The notes: a model not told the origin generated them from the letters alone. Numbered from the stretch's first letter, positions 1-10,392 are shown. The stretch is DNA of 64,000 nt from Candidatus Methylopumilus turicensis (GCF_000953015.1 NZ_LN794158.1:620001-684000), one strand, 5' to 3'. Program-made: numbers and translations.

Positions 1-584
1 CCAAGCTCAGCTATTCATTGCCTGAGTTCGATTTAACTTATCCGTTTAACCCCACTGAGTTTACGCAGGTCAACCCGCATATCAATCAAGTGATGCTGCG
101 CCGCGCCATGCAATTGTTATCCCCACAAGCGGGTGAAAAGATTGCTGACTTCTTCTGTGGCTTGGGTAATTTTACTTTGCCGATTGCACGATCTGGGGCG
201 ACTGTATTGGGCATGGAAGGCTTGGAAGTATTAGTTAAACGTGCGCGTGAAAGTGCGGCTTTAAATGGGCTTGCTGAGCAAGTGGAGTTTGCCGAAGCAG
301 ATTTATTCGATATGACGCCTGAGTTATTACAAGACTTAGGCCACTTTGATAAATGGCTGATCGACCCGCCACGCGATGGTGCAATGGCTTTGGTCAGCGC
401 TTTGCCTAATGATGCTAGCTTTGGTCCAGAGCGCATGGTGTATGTGTCTTGCAACCCAGCGACCTTGGCGCGTGATGCGGGGATTTTGGTGAATGAAAAA
501 GGCTATCGTATGGTCGCTGCTGGAGTAATTAATATGTTTCCACATACTTCGCATGTGGAGTCTATCGCTTTGTTTGAGCGTTAA
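1..584 (+). CDS. rlmD: 23S rRNA (uracil-5-)-methyltransferase RlmD, C-terminal part
   Basis: This is the 3' part of a gene cut by the left window edge; the frame is open from base 3 with no upstream stop. It encodes the SAM-dependent methyltransferase half of the RlmD/RumA family, which methylates C5 of a uridine in 23S rRNA (U1939 in E. coli). Visible are the PTEFTQVN segment, the SAM-binding [10 protein letters not shown] loop, the DPPRDGA motif, the [10 protein letters not shown] motif with the nucleophilic cysteine, and the family-typical end [11 protein letters not shown]. The N-terminal TRAM domain and the iron-sulfur cysteines would lie off the window. The TTG at 18 is an internal Leu codon, not a start. 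The RlmD assignment over RlmC rests on general resemblance. Confidence 0.9.
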   Translation, partial: KLSYSLPEFDLTYPFNPTEFTQVNPHINQVMLRRAMQLLSPQAGEKIADFFCGLGNFTLPIARSGATVLGMEGLEVLVKRARESAALNGLAEQVEFAEADLFDMTPELLQDLGHFDKWLIDPPRDGAMALVSALPNDASFGPERMVYVSCNPATLARDAGILVNEKGYRMVAAGVINMFPHTSHVESIALFER

Positions 585-589
585 ACAAC

Positions 590-2050
590 ATGATGTTTAA
601 GTTTTTTTGTTTCTTGTTTTGTTTGCTCATTAGCCTAACAGCTTGTCATAAGCAAGAAGCGAATCAACGACAAAACATTCGTTTGGCAGTCGCACAAGCA
701 CCGATCAATCTAGACCCTCGCTATGCTACCGATGCCGCATCGGTTCGTGTTAATCGCTTGCTATATCGTTCATTGGTTGGTTTTGATGCTAGTTCAAAGC
801 CAGTCGCTGATTTGGCGACTTGGCAGATGATTAGCCCGACTCAATATCGTTTTAAATTGGGTGAGGCCGGGCGAAAATTTCATGATGGCAGTCAATTATC
901 AACCAAAGACGTAAAAGCGACGTATGAGTCCTTGCTTGCATTAAAAGACTCTCCACTTTCGGCTGAGTTTACCAATATTCGTCGCATCGAAACATTAGAT
1001 GGCGCACGCCTGGATATTTACTTGAAAGCGGCCGATAGCGCTTTCCCAGCTAAACTGATCATCGGTATATTGCCTGCAAGTCAGATTGTAGCCGGGCGTG
1101 ATTTTAGCCACAATCCGTTAGGTAGTGGGGCGCTAGCATTTGTAAGTTGGACAAATACCCTCCAATTAAAGCGCGTGACCGATAGTCAAATTATTACCTT
1201 GTTAGAAGTAAAAGACCCCACCGTGCGTATCCTTAAGCTCATGCGGGGTGAAGTGGATATTCTGCAAGGTGATTTGCCACCGGAGTTGGTGCGTTATTTA
1301 AAAACACAGCCCAATATCAACGTGACTGAAAGCAATGGCGCCAACTTTTCTTATCTGGGCTTTAATCTACAAGACAAAACGTTGGCGAATATAAAAGTGC
1401 GACGGGCGATTGCACACTCGATTGACCGATCAGAGATTATCCAGCAGGTCTTGGTTGGCGGCACACGTGAGGCAGGAGCCATCTTGCCACCTGAGCATTG
1501 GGCGGGAAACGCCAAGCTTGCTTCTTATGAGTTCAACCCAGCGCTATCCAAAAAGCTGCTAAAAGAGGCGGGCGTGATATTGCCACTCCATCTTGTTTAT
1601 AAAACCTCTACCGATGCCCAGCGTGTGCGTCTCGCCACGATTATGCAAGCGCAAATGGCTGAGGCGGGCATTGCGCTTGAGATTAAAAGCTTAGATTGGG
1701 GCACGTTTTTTGAGGATGTGAAACAAGGGCATTTTCAATTATTCGGGCTCACTTGGGTCGGGATCAACACCCCAGACATTTACGCAAAAGCATTTGGCTC
1801 AGATAATGCCCCGCCTAAAGGTTTTAACCGTGGTCGTTTTAGCGATGCGCAGCTAGACGCTTTGTTAGCCAAGCACGATTGGCAAGCCGCCACCAAGATT
1901 ATTCATCAGCAATTGCCTTATGTGCCGCTATGGTACGAAGGTCAGTTTACTGCCACGCGAGTGGATATTAGCCAATATGCGCCAAAGCCAGACGGTAATT
2001 GGGATGATTTGGCGAACGTTATTCGCACAACGAGCCCTAACACGCATTAG
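590..2050 (+). CDS. ABC transporter substrate-binding lipoprotein, family 5
   Basis: The 486-residue protein is a periplasmic solute-binding protein of the peptide/nickel family (SBP_bac_5). It starts with a lipoprotein signal ending in the lipobox LTAC, so it should be anchored to a membrane by the cysteine near residue 19. The family signature region with NLDPRYATDAAS and later KFHDGSQLSTKDVKATYES is clear. The gene begins 5 nt after the rlmD stop, and two consecutive ATG codons (590 and 593) can serve as start. No permease or ATPase genes are nearby, so it is an orphan binding protein. Its ligand (peptide, nickel, heme or other) cannot be read from the sequence. Confidence 0.88.
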   Translation: MMFKFFCFLFCLLISLTACHKQEANQRQNIRLAVAQAPINLDPRYATDAASVRVNRLLYRSLVGFDASSKPVADLATWQMISPTQYRFKLGEAGRKFHDGSQLSTKDVKATYESLLALKDSPLSAEFTNIRRIETLDGARLDIYLKAADSAFPAKLIIGILPASQIVAGRDFSHNPLGSGALAFVSWTNTLQLKRVTDSQIITLLEVKDPTVRILKLMRGEVDILQGDLPPELVRYLKTQPNINVTESNGANFSYLGFNLQDKTLANIKVRRAIAHSIDRSEIIQQVLVGGTREAGAILPPEHWAGNAKLASYEFNPALSKKLLKEAGVILPLHLVYKTSTDAQRVRLATIMQAQMAEAGIALEIKSLDWGTFFEDVKQGHFQLFGLTWVGINTPDIYAKAFGSDNAPPKGFNRGRFSDAQLDALLAKHDWQAATKIIHQQLPYVPLWYEGQFTATRVDISQYAPKPDGNWDDLANVIRTTSPNTH

Positions 2051-2090
2051 ATTTTATAAAATAGCCATTCCAGAGTAAAATACTCAACTT

Positions 2091-4271
2091 ATGCAAATCA
2101 ATACTATTCCTACCGTAAAACCGATCACTCAGTACCGTCCTTATTGGGCTAAGCGTTTTGGCACGTCTAAAATGTTGCCGATGTCTCGTGAAGAGATGGA
2201 TGATTTGGGTTGGGACAGTTGCGACATTATTTTGATCACGGGCGATGCATATATCGACCACCCTAGCTTTGGTATGGCGCTGGTTGGCCGTTTGCTTGAA
2301 TCACAAGGGTTTAGAGTTGGGATTATTTCACAGCCGGATTGGTCAGATGCTGAGGCGTTTAAGGCGTTGGGTAAACCTAATCTCTACTTTGGGATTACCG
2401 CAGGCAATATGGATAGTATGGTGAATCGCTATACCGCAGACCGCAAGATACGCTCTGACGATGCTTATACCCCAGATGCGGCTGCTGGCAAGCGTCCAGA
2501 CCGCGCGGTGCTAGTTTACTCACAGCGTTGTCGTGAAGCATTCTCGGATGTGCCTTTGGTGATTGGGAGTATTGAAGCCAGTTTGCGCCGTATCGCGCAT
2601 TATGATTACTGGTCTGACAAAGTACGTCGTTCTGTGCTGGTGGATTCTAAAGCCGACATTTTGTTATACGGCAACGCTGAGCGTGCATTGATTGAACTCA
2701 GCCACCGCTTGGGTAAAGGTGAAAATGTTGCGGATATTACCGATATTCGCGGCACAGCTTTCTTACGGAAAAAAATTCCAGAAGGTTGGCAAGAAGTTGC
2801 TTCAACTAATCTAGACCGCCCAGGTAAATTAGAAGCGCCGATTGATCCTTATGAAATGAAAATGGGTGCTGGCACTAGCTGTGAGACTGAGGCAAAAAAA
2901 GACGATGTCGCTTTGCCAGAGGGCACGCAAGCTGTACAAATCGTTCGCAAACCGAAAGCGGATCGCGCCTTTCAAGTGGTTCGTTTGCCAAGCTATGAAG
3001 ATGTTGTCAAAGACCCAGTGCTCTATGCGCACGCCTCTCGTGTACTGCATTTAGAGGCCAACCCTGGTAATGCGCGTGCATTGGTTCAAAAGCATGGTGA
3101 TCGTGAAGTCTGGCTTAATGCGCCACCGATTCCTCTGACTACCAAAGAGATGGATTACGTTTACGATTTGCCTTATGCCCGCAGACCACACCCTGTCTAC
3201 GGGGATGCAAAAATCCCTGCTTGGGAGATGATTCGTTTTTCAGTGAACATTATGCGTGGCTGTTTTGGGGGCTGTACTTTCTGTTCGATTACTGAGCATG
3301 AAGGTCGCATTATTCAGAGCCGCTCTGAAGAAAGTATTTTGAAAGAAGTGGAAGAAATTCGCGATAAAGTCGATGGCTTTACGGGTGTGATTTCAGACCT
3401 TGGCGGGCCAACTGCGAATATGTACCGCATGGCGTGTAAGTCGCCTGAGATTGAAAAATCTTGCCGCAAGCTTTCATGCGTTTATCCTGGCATTTGTGAA
3501 AACCTGAATACCGATCATTCGGCCTTGATTCAGCTTTATCGCAAAGCACGTAACCTCAAGGGTATTAAAAAGATTCTGGTGGGTTCTGGCCTGCGTTACG
3601 ACTTGGCGGTAACTTCGCCTGAGTATGTCAAAGAATTAGTGCAAAACCATGTTGGCGGCTATTTAAAAATTGCGCCTGAGCATTCTGAAGAGAATGTGCT
3701 TTCTAAAATGATGAAGCCGGGCATGGGCGCTTACGATAAGTTTAAAGAGATGTTTGAGCGCTTCTCAAAAGAGGCGGGCAAAAAGCAATATTTGATTCCT
3801 TACTTCATCGCAGCGCATCCTGGCACGACCGATGAAGATATGATGAATCTTGCGCTTTGGCTCAAGAAGTATGACTTTAGGTTAGACCAAGTACAAACCT
3901 TTACCCCAACGCCAATGGCGATGGCAACGGCCATGTATCACTCAGGTAAAAATCCATTGCGTAAAGTGACGGATGACAGCGAAGAAGTGCCTATTCCTAA
4001 GGCGGGTGGCGTGCGCCGTTTGCACAAAGCCTTTATTCGCTACCACGACCCAAAAAACTGGCCGCTACTGCGTGAAGTACTTCAAAACATGGGACGTGCG
4101 GATTTGATCGGTAACGGCAAACATTGCTTAATTCCTGCTTGGCAGCCGCTAGATAAAACACCGCCGCGCCCTGTGCAAGTGGCGAGCAAAAAACGCGCTA
4201 TTGCAGCGCCTGCCGCCCCAGTGAAGGGTAAGAAGCTTGAAATAGGGAAGCCGTTTCGACGTTCTCGTTAA
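2091..4271 (+). CDS. ygiQ: YgiQ family radical SAM protein
   Basis: The 726-residue protein belongs to the YgiQ (UPF0313) family of radical SAM enzymes, whose reaction is not established. The N-terminal segment with [20 protein letters not shown] and the [14 protein letters not shown] motif is typical of the family. The radical SAM cluster motif CxxxCxxC is Cys391, Cys395 and Cys398 within [12 protein letters not shown] central stretch around residues 255-295 is rich in charged residues, and the C-terminus is Lys/Arg/Ala-rich, as in relatives. The ATG at 2091 lies 40 nt after the preceding stop, so the gene may be cotranscribed with the solute-binding protein gene. Confidence 0.93.
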   Translation: MQINTIPTVKPITQYRPYWAKRFGTSKMLPMSREEMDDLGWDSCDIILITGDAYIDHPSFGMALVGRLLESQGFRVGIISQPDWSDAEAFKALGKPNLYFGITAGNMDSMVNRYTADRKIRSDDAYTPDAAAGKRPDRAVLVYSQRCREAFSDVPLVIGSIEASLRRIAHYDYWSDKVRRSVLVDSKADILLYGNAERALIELSHRLGKGENVADITDIRGTAFLRKKIPEGWQEVASTNLDRPGKLEAPIDPYEMKMGAGTSCETEAKKDDVALPEGTQAVQIVRKPKADRAFQVVRLPSYEDVVKDPVLYAHASRVLHLEANPGNARALVQKHGDREVWLNAPPIPLTTKEMDYVYDLPYARRPHPVYGDAKIPAWEMIRFSVNIMRGCFGGCTFCSITEHEGRIIQSRSEESILKEVEEIRDKVDGFTGVISDLGGPTANMYRMACKSPEIEKSCRKLSCVYPGICENLNTDHSALIQLYRKARNLKGIKKILVGSGLRYDLAVTSPEYVKELVQNHVGGYLKIAPEHSEENVLSKMMKPGMGAYDKFKEMFERFSKEAGKKQYLIPYFIAAHPGTTDEDMMNLALWLKKYDFRLDQVQTFTPTPMAMATAMYHSGKNPLRKVTDDSEEVPIPKAGGVRRLHKAFIRYHDPKNWPLLREVLQNMGRADLIGNGKHCLIPAWQPLDKTPPRPVQVASKKRAIAAPAAPVKGKKLEIGKPFRRSR

Positions 4272-4318
4272 GCTTGATTGAACCGCTGCGCTTGTTGTCT
4301 GTCAGACTTTTACATTTC

Positions 4319-5191
4319 ATGATTGGGGGCTATCCCGTGCGTTCATTTTTCTCTAAATTCTCATTGGCTGTCATGCTTATTGTCAGCGCTAATATCACTT
4401 TTGCTGCTGATAATGGTTTGCTTTGGAAGCTCGAAGCGCCAAGCGGCAAGGTGAGCTACTTGCTCGGCACCATGCATACCGACGATCAACGCGTCACTGA
4501 GTTCTCACCTAAAATCCTTGAAGCCTTTAATCAAAGCGAAGCGTTTATGATGGAAACGCTACCGCCACGTGACCCTTCTATATTCATGATGAAGCAGGGC
4601 ACAGTGGCTGAAATGATGACGGAGAAAGAATTCGACCAAGTACGTGAACTGGCTGATTTTCATTCTATGCATATTGAAGCCGCCATGCGCATGAAGCCTT
4701 GGCTACTTGCTGTCATCTTTGATTTGCCTAAGCCTAAAGCGCTTTATTCAATGGATGAGTTGTTGATGGCAAAAGCAGAAGAGCAGTTCAAAAGAATCGT
4801 TGGTTTGGAAAAAACGCGTGAGCATTTTTCAGTACTTGATAGTGTGAGCATGGAAGATCAAATGATCATGTTACGTGCGGTACTCAAGCGGAGCCAAAAA
4901 ACCAAAGAGCGTGATTATGAAAAGCTTCTAAAGGCTTATCAGTCTGGGGATTTGAAGAAAATTATCGACCTCGATGACAAGATTACTGGGGGCATGTTAC
5001 CGAAAGCGGTTTGGGAAAATATGCGCGTTAAATTGATTGATGAGCGTAATGCTGGCATGGCGGAAGGCCTTGTATCTGAGGCAAAAGACAAAGCCGTGTT
5101 TGCCGCGGTAGGCGCATCGCACTTGGCAGGCGACGGTGGCATTTTAGGTCGTTTGCGCGCGTCTGGCTTTGTGGTGACGCCAGTCAAGTAA
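4319..5191 (+). CDS. TraB/GumN family protein, secreted
   Basis: The protein belongs to the TraB/GumN (Tiki-like) family, erythromycin-esterase-like putative metalloproteins with little known function in bacteria. The motif LLGTMH near the N-terminus and GASHLAG near the C-terminus are the conserved family elements. The start is uncertain. A TTG at 4274 is possible, ATG at 4319 is given here, and GTG at 4337 would give an ideal signal peptide (MRSFFSKFSLAVMLIV, cleavage after TFA) and has a G-rich stretch 7 nt upstream that could be its ribosome binding site. It lies directly behind ygiQ and before a terminator, so it probably ends that transcript. Confidence 0.8.
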   Translation: MIGGYPVRSFFSKFSLAVMLIVSANITFAADNGLLWKLEAPSGKVSYLLGTMHTDDQRVTEFSPKILEAFNQSEAFMMETLPPRDPSIFMMKQGTVAEMMTEKEFDQVRELADFHSMHIEAAMRMKPWLLAVIFDLPKPKALYSMDELLMAKAEEQFKRIVGLEKTREHFSVLDSVSMEDQMIMLRAVLKRSQKTKERDYEKLLKAYQSGDLKKIIDLDDKITGGMLPKAVWENMRVKLIDERNAGMAEGLVSEAKDKAVFAAVGASHLAGDGGILGRLRASGFVVTPVK

Positions 5192-5210
5192 AGCTAGCAA
5201 TTCAGCAAAT

Positions 5211-5245
5211 AAAAAAGCGCAGTCAGAAATGCACTGCGCTTTCTT
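5211..5245. terminator. Bidirectional intrinsic terminator
   Basis: An 8-bp stem (AGCGCAGT at 5216-5223 with ACTGCGCT at 5233-5240) is preceded by a run of A and followed by TTCTT. It lies between the convergent TraB/GumN and lipocalin genes and can serve both. Confidence 0.8.
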
Positions 5246-5263
5246 AATGGTTAGCATTTTTAG

Positions 5264-5773
5264 CTATTGGTTCGGATAAATCAGCTTATCGGTTGCAAAG
5301 CCTAGCGCTTTGGCTTTCGCAATCAACTGCTGTTTAACAATGTAAGACATTTGCGGTGTGCGAGAGAGTATCCATAAATAATCATCGCCACCCGTCACGA
5401 GCGCATAGCTATAGGATGTTTTATCTAACTCAACAATTGTATATGCCCCATAAAATGGGCCAAAAAATGATACTTTTAAGCGCCCAATATCTGGTGTTTC
5501 TACGAAGTATGCTTTACCAATGGCTTCATTCCATTTTTGCTTTTTGGTATCAAAGCCATGATTGATGACCTTTAAGCCACCATCTTCACGTAAGCTATAT
5601 TCCGCATAAACCTTATCCAATCCACGTTCAAAGCTATGATCAAGGCGTGCTATCTCGTACCAAGTGCCAAGATATTTATCTACCTCAAACCCTGTAACCG
5701 CTTTGTATTTCGCATCATCACCTGTGCAGGAAATAAGCAAAAGCATAGCGATTAACACCAATTTTCTTAACAT
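5264..5773 (-). CDS. blc: Outer-membrane lipocalin lipoprotein (Blc family)
   Basis: The 169-residue protein is a bacterial lipocalin, a lipid-binding beta-barrel usually anchored to the outer membrane. A lipoprotein signal peptide ends at the lipobox LISC. The lipocalin GxW motif is present in YLGTWYEIARLDHSFERG, and the C-terminal part LWILSRTPQMS matches the Blc type. Length is normal for the family. It lies 21 nt downstream of rhlE on the same strand and may share its transcript. The exact ligand is unknown. Confidence 0.92.
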   Translation of the reverse strand: MLRKLVLIAMLLLISCTGDDAKYKAVTGFEVDKYLGTWYEIARLDHSFERGLDKVYAEYSLREDGGLKVINHGFDTKKQKWNEAIGKAYFVETPDIGRLKVSFFGPFYGAYTIVELDKTSYSYALVTGGDDYLWILSRTPQMSYIVKQQLIAKAKALGFATDKLIYPNQ

Positions 5774-5794
5774 AAGGACTCCTTTTATATTGCG

Positions 5795-7300
5795 TTAACG
5801 ACCACGTCCGCCGCCGCCTGTATGGCCACCACGACTGCCGCCATTGTTGCGGCTGGTATTACGTCCTGCATTTGGGTTAGGGCCTCTGTTTTGCGGTTTA
5901 GGCGCAAATAAAGCAGGCTGTGGCATGGCTTGATGACGCGCGGCCTCTGACATGTTTTTAGTCGAGGGGATTTGTGCTGGCACTCTATTGCCGTCAAAAG
6001 GTGCTTTGTCTGAACGTTGGCCTTGTGGCTTATTGCGGTTGTGTTGTGGCTTACCTTGTGAAGGTTTAGCGCCTGCGTTTTGTGGACGGCGTTGCTGAGG
6101 CCTTGGTGCACGGGGGGCTTCTGGTTCCGCTTTTTCAGGCTGCACCCAGCCATCAGCTGGCACTTTTGGAATCTCGCGCTTAATCAGCTTTTCAATGTCT
6201 TTGAGTAGCTTTAATTCTTCACGGTCAACTAATGAAACCGCGGCACCACTGCTCCCTGCGCGACCAGTTCTACCAATGCGGTGGACGTAGTCTTCAGGCA
6301 CATTAGGCAGCTCAAAGTTAATGACTTGTGGCAATTGATCAATATCCAAACCGCGTGCGGCAATGTCGGTAGCCACTAATACACGTACGGTACCGTCTTT
6401 GAACTGCGCCAAAGCTTTGGTGCGCGCGCCTTGGCTCTTATTGCCATGAATGGCTGCGGCTTCAATGCCATCTTTCACTAATTTTTCAGCTAAGCGGTTT
6501 GCGCCGTGTTTTGTACGGGTAAACACTAATACTTGTTGCCAGTTATTGTGCGACACTAAGTGACTGACTAGTTCACGCTTAAAGCTTTGGCTAATCATGT
6601 GAACGGTTTGCTCAACGAGTTCTGAAGCCGTATTGCGTCGAGCGACTTCAACAAAGCCTGGGTTGTTTAATAAACCATCTGCCAGTGCTTTAATTTCATC
6701 AGAGAACGTGGCTGAGAACAGTAAGTTTTGGCGCGCTTTAGGCAATAATGCCAAGATTTTTTTAATGTCACGAATGAAGCCCATGTCGAGCATACGGTCT
6801 GCTTCGTCTAGCACTAAAATCTCTACGCCTGATAAATCGACTGCCTTTTGGTTAGCTAAATCCAACAATCGGCCTGGCGTTGCCACTAAGATATCTAAAG
6901 GTTTTCTTAAGCGCGACATTTGTGGATTGATATTCACCCCTCCAAAAATGACTGTTGAAGTAAGTGATAAATATTTGCCATATGTTTTAACAGATTCTTC
7001 AATCTGTGCGGCAAGCTCGCGTGTTGGTGTCAGCATGAGGCAGCGAGGGCGACCTTTGCCTATGTCAGCCACTGGTTTTTGGCTAAGGATATGCAAAATC
7101 GGTAAAGTAAAACCAGCGGTTTTACCTGTGCCTGTTTGTGCGCCAGCGAGTAAATCACCGCCCGTGAGGACTTGTGGAATCGCTTGCACTTGAATTGGGG
7201 TGGGCGTGGTGTAACCCGCATCGTTAATGGCGCGGAGAATAGGTTCTGCTAAGCCTAAATCATTAAAATTTGGGCTAGGGTTTGTAACTTCTGAAGACAA
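5795..7300 (-). CDS. rhlE: DEAD-box ATP-dependent RNA helicase RhlE
   Basis: The 501-residue protein has all the DEAD-box helicase motifs: the Q-motif region [18 protein letters not shown] (motif I), PTRELA (Ia), DEAD (II), SAT (III), ARGLDID (V) and [10 protein letters not shown] (VI). After about residue 380 comes a low-complexity basic tail rich in Pro, Gln, Asn and Arg that ends in Gly/Arg-rich repeats ([15 protein letters not shown]). Such tails bind RNA or assist condensate formation in RhlE relatives. A 174-nt leader separates it from rsuA. Its job is probably RNA remodelling in ribosome assembly or mRNA decay. Confidence 0.93.
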   Translation of the reverse strand: MSSEVTNPSPNFNDLGLAEPILRAINDAGYTTPTPIQVQAIPQVLTGGDLLAGAQTGTGKTAGFTLPILHILSQKPVADIGKGRPRCLMLTPTRELAAQIEESVKTYGKYLSLTSTVIFGGVNINPQMSRLRKPLDILVATPGRLLDLANQKAVDLSGVEILVLDEADRMLDMGFIRDIKKILALLPKARQNLLFSATFSDEIKALADGLLNNPGFVEVARRNTASELVEQTVHMISQSFKRELVSHLVSHNNWQQVLVFTRTKHGANRLAEKLVKDGIEAAAIHGNKSQGARTKALAQFKDGTVRVLVATDIAARGLDIDQLPQVINFELPNVPEDYVHRIGRTGRAGSSGAAVSLVDREELKLLKDIEKLIKREIPKVPADGWVQPEKAEPEAPRAPRPQQRRPQNAGAKPSQGKPQHNRNKPQGQRSDKAPFDGNRVPAQIPSTKNMSEAARHQAMPQPALFAPKPQNRGPNPNAGRNTSRNNGGSRGGHTGGGGRGR

Positions 7301-7474
7301 TGTAAATTCCTTAAAGGAGATTTATAAGTGGTCTGTTGCCTTTAAGACAACACCAATCGAGACTAACAAATAAGAGGTAAAAGTGTTGGCGCATGGCGCC
7401 TTTAGGCCGCTGTGCTGATTGGTATGGCACAGGGAGGGCTTGATTATACTGAGTATTACGTGATTAGCTAGTAA

Positions 7475-8200
7475 TTAAATTTTTTCAGTATGCGTGAGTA
7501 GATGTAACTCTTCCGCTGTGAGCCAACGCCATTCGCCATCAGCAAGGTCTTTCGGTAACGTCACTTCACCAATCTTGATACGTTTGAGGCCTTCTACTCG
7601 GTTGCTATTCGCGGCAACCATGCGTTTAACTTGGTGATATTTGCCTTCAGCTAGAGTCATGTGAAGAATGTGGCTACTGACTTGCTCGCAAGCCAGCGCA
7701 GCAATCGGTGCTGGTTCATCAATGAGTTGCACGCCATCGAGTAGATTTTTGATTTGTGCTTCGTCTACAGGGTGCTTGCAATACACTTCGTAAATTTTTG
7801 GCACTTTCCATTTAGGCGAGCTGAGGCGATGGATGAAATGGCCATCATCAGAAAGTAAAATCAACCCTGTGGTGTCTTCATCTAAACGACCAATGCATTG
7901 CACATCGCGTTCAACCAAAGCGTGTGGCAATAAGCTGTAAACCGACGGGTGATGAATGGTTTTGTGTGAGCATTCGTAATGCGCTGGTTTGTTGAGCATT
8001 AAGTAAGCTTGTTCGCGATATTGCCAAGGTTCACCATCGACTGTGAAGTGTAAGTTTTCAGTATGGAATTCTGCAAATGGGTCATCACAAGGTTCGCCAT
8101 TGACGGTCACGGCATCATGTCTGACTAAGATGCGGCAGGCTTTACGTGAGCCAAAGCCTTGGGAATGTAAAACACGTTCTATCGATATTTTTTTAGACAT
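7475..8200 (-). CDS. rsuA: 16S rRNA pseudouridine synthase RsuA
   Basis: The 241-residue protein has an N-terminal S4 RNA-binding domain (residues about 3-60) and a pseudouridine synthase domain with the RsuA/RluB-type active-site motif GRLDEDTTGLIL, whose first Asp is the catalytic residue. The length and the SPKWKVPKIYEV segment favour RsuA (position 516 of 16S rRNA) over RluB/RluE, but the exact target site is inferred. It lies 7 nt downstream of rpiA on the same strand. Confidence 0.88.
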   Translation of the reverse strand: MSKKISIERVLHSQGFGSRKACRILVRHDAVTVNGEPCDDPFAEFHTENLHFTVDGEPWQYREQAYLMLNKPAHYECSHKTIHHPSVYSLLPHALVERDVQCIGRLDEDTTGLILLSDDGHFIHRLSSPKWKVPKIYEVYCKHPVDEAQIKNLLDGVQLIDEPAPIAALACEQVSSHILHMTLAEGKYHQVKRMVAANSNRVEGLKRIKIGEVTLPKDLADGEWRWLTAEELHLLTHTEKI

Positions 8201-8207
8201 GGCGGCA

Positions 8208-8897
8208 TTATAGAGGCTTTTGCGTGAGCATCACTTCAATATTGCCATTATCTGCAATCAACACTTGGCTAGCGATGCCATAAAACACGCCGTGTTCCAC
8301 AACGCCAGTTGTATTGTTGAGTAAAGTGTTAAGTGCTTCATCGCTGATGTGTTCAGGAAAATGCATATCTAAAATATAGCTACCATGCGCACTAACAGCG
8401 ACATTGTCTTTGCCAGTATTTAGGCGGATATCACCTTTTGCACCATGTTTTTCTAGTTGGTGTTTGACCATTTTCCAAGCGTCAGGGATGACTTCAATCG
8501 GGATGATGAATTTTTCGCCTATACGGCTCACAAGCTTACCCTTATCAGCGACTACGATGAATTGATTCGCTGCTTTTGCGAGGAGTTTTTCCATCACCAA
8601 ATCTTGCCCACGGCCTTTGAGCAGGCTTAAATTGGGGGTGATTTCATCCGCACCATCGACATATAAATTAATACGACTTAGCTGAGATATCGCGACGACC
8701 TTGAGCCCGCAACTTTCTGCTTTGATGGCGCTAATTGTGGAGCTGGCTACGGTACTGATGCTCAAGCCTTCATCTGATTGGCGTTTAGCTAAGTGCTCAA
8801 TAAAGTAATTGGCGGTAGAGCCTGTGCCTAAGCCAATCACCATGCCATTTTTGGCGAGCTTGGCTGCTTTAAAAGCGACTAGTTCTTTATCGTTCAT
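8208..8897 (-). CDS. rpiA: Ribose-5-phosphate isomerase A
   Basis: The 229-residue enzyme interconverts ribose 5-phosphate and ribulose 5-phosphate in the pentose phosphate pathway (and the ribulose monophosphate cycle of methylotrophs). Family motifs are GLGTGSTANYFI near the N-terminus, YVDGADEI with the catalytic acidic residues, and KGRGQDLVMEK. Length is normal. It sits between the GST gene (12 nt upstream) and rsuA (7 nt downstream), so the three probably form one transcript. Confidence 0.96.
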   Translation of the reverse strand: MNDKELVAFKAAKLAKNGMVIGLGTGSTANYFIEHLAKRQSDEGLSISTVASSTISAIKAESCGLKVVAISQLSRINLYVDGADEITPNLSLLKGRGQDLVMEKLLAKAANQFIVVADKGKLVSRIGEKFIIPIEVIPDAWKMVKHQLEKHGAKGDIRLNTGKDNVAVSAHGSYILDMHFPEHISDEALNTLLNNTTGVVEHGVFYGIASQVLIADNGNIEVMLTQKPL

Positions 8898-8909
8898 CTT
8901 GTTTTTCCT

Positions 8910-9527
8910 TTAAGTGGCATCGGCTTCACGTTTCCTGGCGCGGGTGAGGGCAGGACGTTCTGAAACTCGATTCATATAACTCAGTAAAGTGTCGTCGAGC
9001 GTCACTTTGACGTGATGTGCCCAGTGTAAAACCGAAACGCAAATGATATCTGCTGCGCTAAATTGGTCGCCAGCCAAATAGGGCTGTGCTTTAAGATGCG
9101 TACTTAAAATAGCCGCCGCTTTTTCAAACTCCCAATAGCTGGTGTTTGCGATGTCTGGGATGCGTTTATCTTCGGGTAGAAAGCGGTCATGTTTGGCCGC
9201 TGTCCATAAATGTACCTCTAACTCTGAAACTACAAAAAATAGCCATTGAAAATACGCCGCTCTGCTTTTTGCATCAGTTGGAATCAGCTTGGCCGCAGGA
9301 AATTTTTCAGCAATATGAGTACAGATTGCCGCAGACTCGCTGATGACTAGCCCATCATCAACCAAGCTTGGAATTTTCCCAAAGGGATTAATCGCTAAAA
9401 ATGCAGGCTGTTTATGTTCGCCTGTGCGTAAGTTGACGAGTCCGTATTCGTACTCGGCATTTGCTTCTTCTAAGGCCCATGCAACGCGTACCGAGCGGGT
9501 TTGTGGAAAACCGTAAAGTTTAATCAT
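8910..9527 (-). CDS. Glutathione S-transferase family protein
   Basis: The 205-residue protein has the N-terminal thioredoxin-like GST domain (MIKLYGFPQTRSVRVAWALEE, with NPFGKIPSLVDDG and ISESAAICTHI binding the glutathione gamma-glutamyl moiety) and an alpha-helical C-terminal domain. The ATG at 9527 is preferred over an in-frame upstream start at 9584, because GST family proteins begin directly with the first beta strand. The substrate is not evident. It is followed 12 nt later by rpiA. Confidence 0.88.
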   Translation of the reverse strand: MIKLYGFPQTRSVRVAWALEEANAEYEYGLVNLRTGEHKQPAFLAINPFGKIPSLVDDGLVISESAAICTHIAEKFPAAKLIPTDAKSRAAYFQWLFFVVSELEVHLWTAAKHDRFLPEDKRIPDIANTSYWEFEKAAAILSTHLKAQPYLAGDQFSAADIICVSVLHWAHHVKVTLDDTLLSYMNRVSERPALTRARKREADAT

Positions 9528-9607
9528 GATATGGATGGTCTTTGTATAGGATGCATGTAGGCAGTTTAAGTTAAAATGCCACAACGATTAAGTTTAAGTA
9601 ACTCTCC

Positions 9608-10381
9608 ATGACATTCAAACACATTATTTCTCGCGATAACAGTCTATTTAAGCAGCTTAAAAAATTAGCTGAATCATCACGTGAGCGTCGCAAGCTAGGT
9701 GAAACCTTGCTTGATGGCGCGCATTTGGTTGAGACTTATCTTGAGGTGTTTGGTGAACCTCGTTTGCTAATTATTGCAGAAGGTGAAAGTACTGCAGAGG
9801 TGTCGCATCTTATTCAGCAATTGGCAGACGTGCCGACGGTGATGTTTCCAACCTTAATGTTTCAAGAGCTGGCGCCTGTGGCAAGTCCAACGGGTATCTT
9901 GGCCCTAGTGAAAACCCCAACGATTTCACCGCCAGAAGCAGCTAACTTCGTATTGATGCTGGAAGACATTCAGGATCCAGGTAATTTGGGTTCTATGCTT
10001 CGCACGGCAGCAGCGGCAGGTGTGGAAGCTGTTTATTTGTCGGAAGGCTGCACAGAGGCTTGGTCACCAAAAGCGCTTCGTGGTGGTCAGGGGGCTCAGT
10101 TTACTTTGCCCATTATTGAGCGTGCTGATTTAGTGGGTCTGGCGAGCAACTTTGCAGGACAAGTATTAGCCACCACTTTGCGTGGTGAGTCTATCTACAA
10201 GCTAGATTTAACTGGCCCAACCGCGATTGCGATTGGCAACGAAGGCAATGGCCTAAGTAGCGCGATGCAAAAGGCAGCGAGTCATCATGTCACCATTCCA
10301 ATTGCGGAAGGTGTTGAATCGCTCAATGCAGCCGCGGCGGCTTCAATTTGTTTGTTTGAGCGGGTGAGGCAGACGCTTTAG
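9608..10381 (+). CDS. TrmH/SpoU family RNA 2'-O-methyltransferase
   Basis: The 257-residue protein has an N-terminal substrate-binding domain (ISRDNSLFKQLKKLAESS) and a SPOUT catalytic domain with the three SpoU motifs: QDPGNLGSMLRTAAAAG, IGNEGNGLS and IPIAEGVESLNAAAAASICL. It resembles rRNA methyltransferases of the RlmB/TsnR type, but the target nucleotide cannot be read from sequence. It is transcribed divergently from the GST gene and ends at a large palindrome shared with hslO. Confidence 0.88.
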   Translation: MTFKHIISRDNSLFKQLKKLAESSRERRKLGETLLDGAHLVETYLEVFGEPRLLIIAEGESTAEVSHLIQQLADVPTVMFPTLMFQELAPVASPTGILALVKTPTISPPEAANFVLMLEDIQDPGNLGSMLRTAAAAGVEAVYLSEGCTEAWSPKALRGGQGAQFTLPIIERADLVGLASNFAGQVLATTLRGESIYKLDLTGPTAIAIGNEGNGLSSAMQKAASHHVTIPIAEGVESLNAAAAASICLFERVRQTL

Positions 10382-10392
10382 CTGTTAGTTTT

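Noticed and set aside
5785-6153. A 122-residue minus-strand ORF in another frame of the rhlE tail.
   Set aside because: It lies wholly in the low-complexity tail of rhlE, with no independent start signals; it is a shadow frame.
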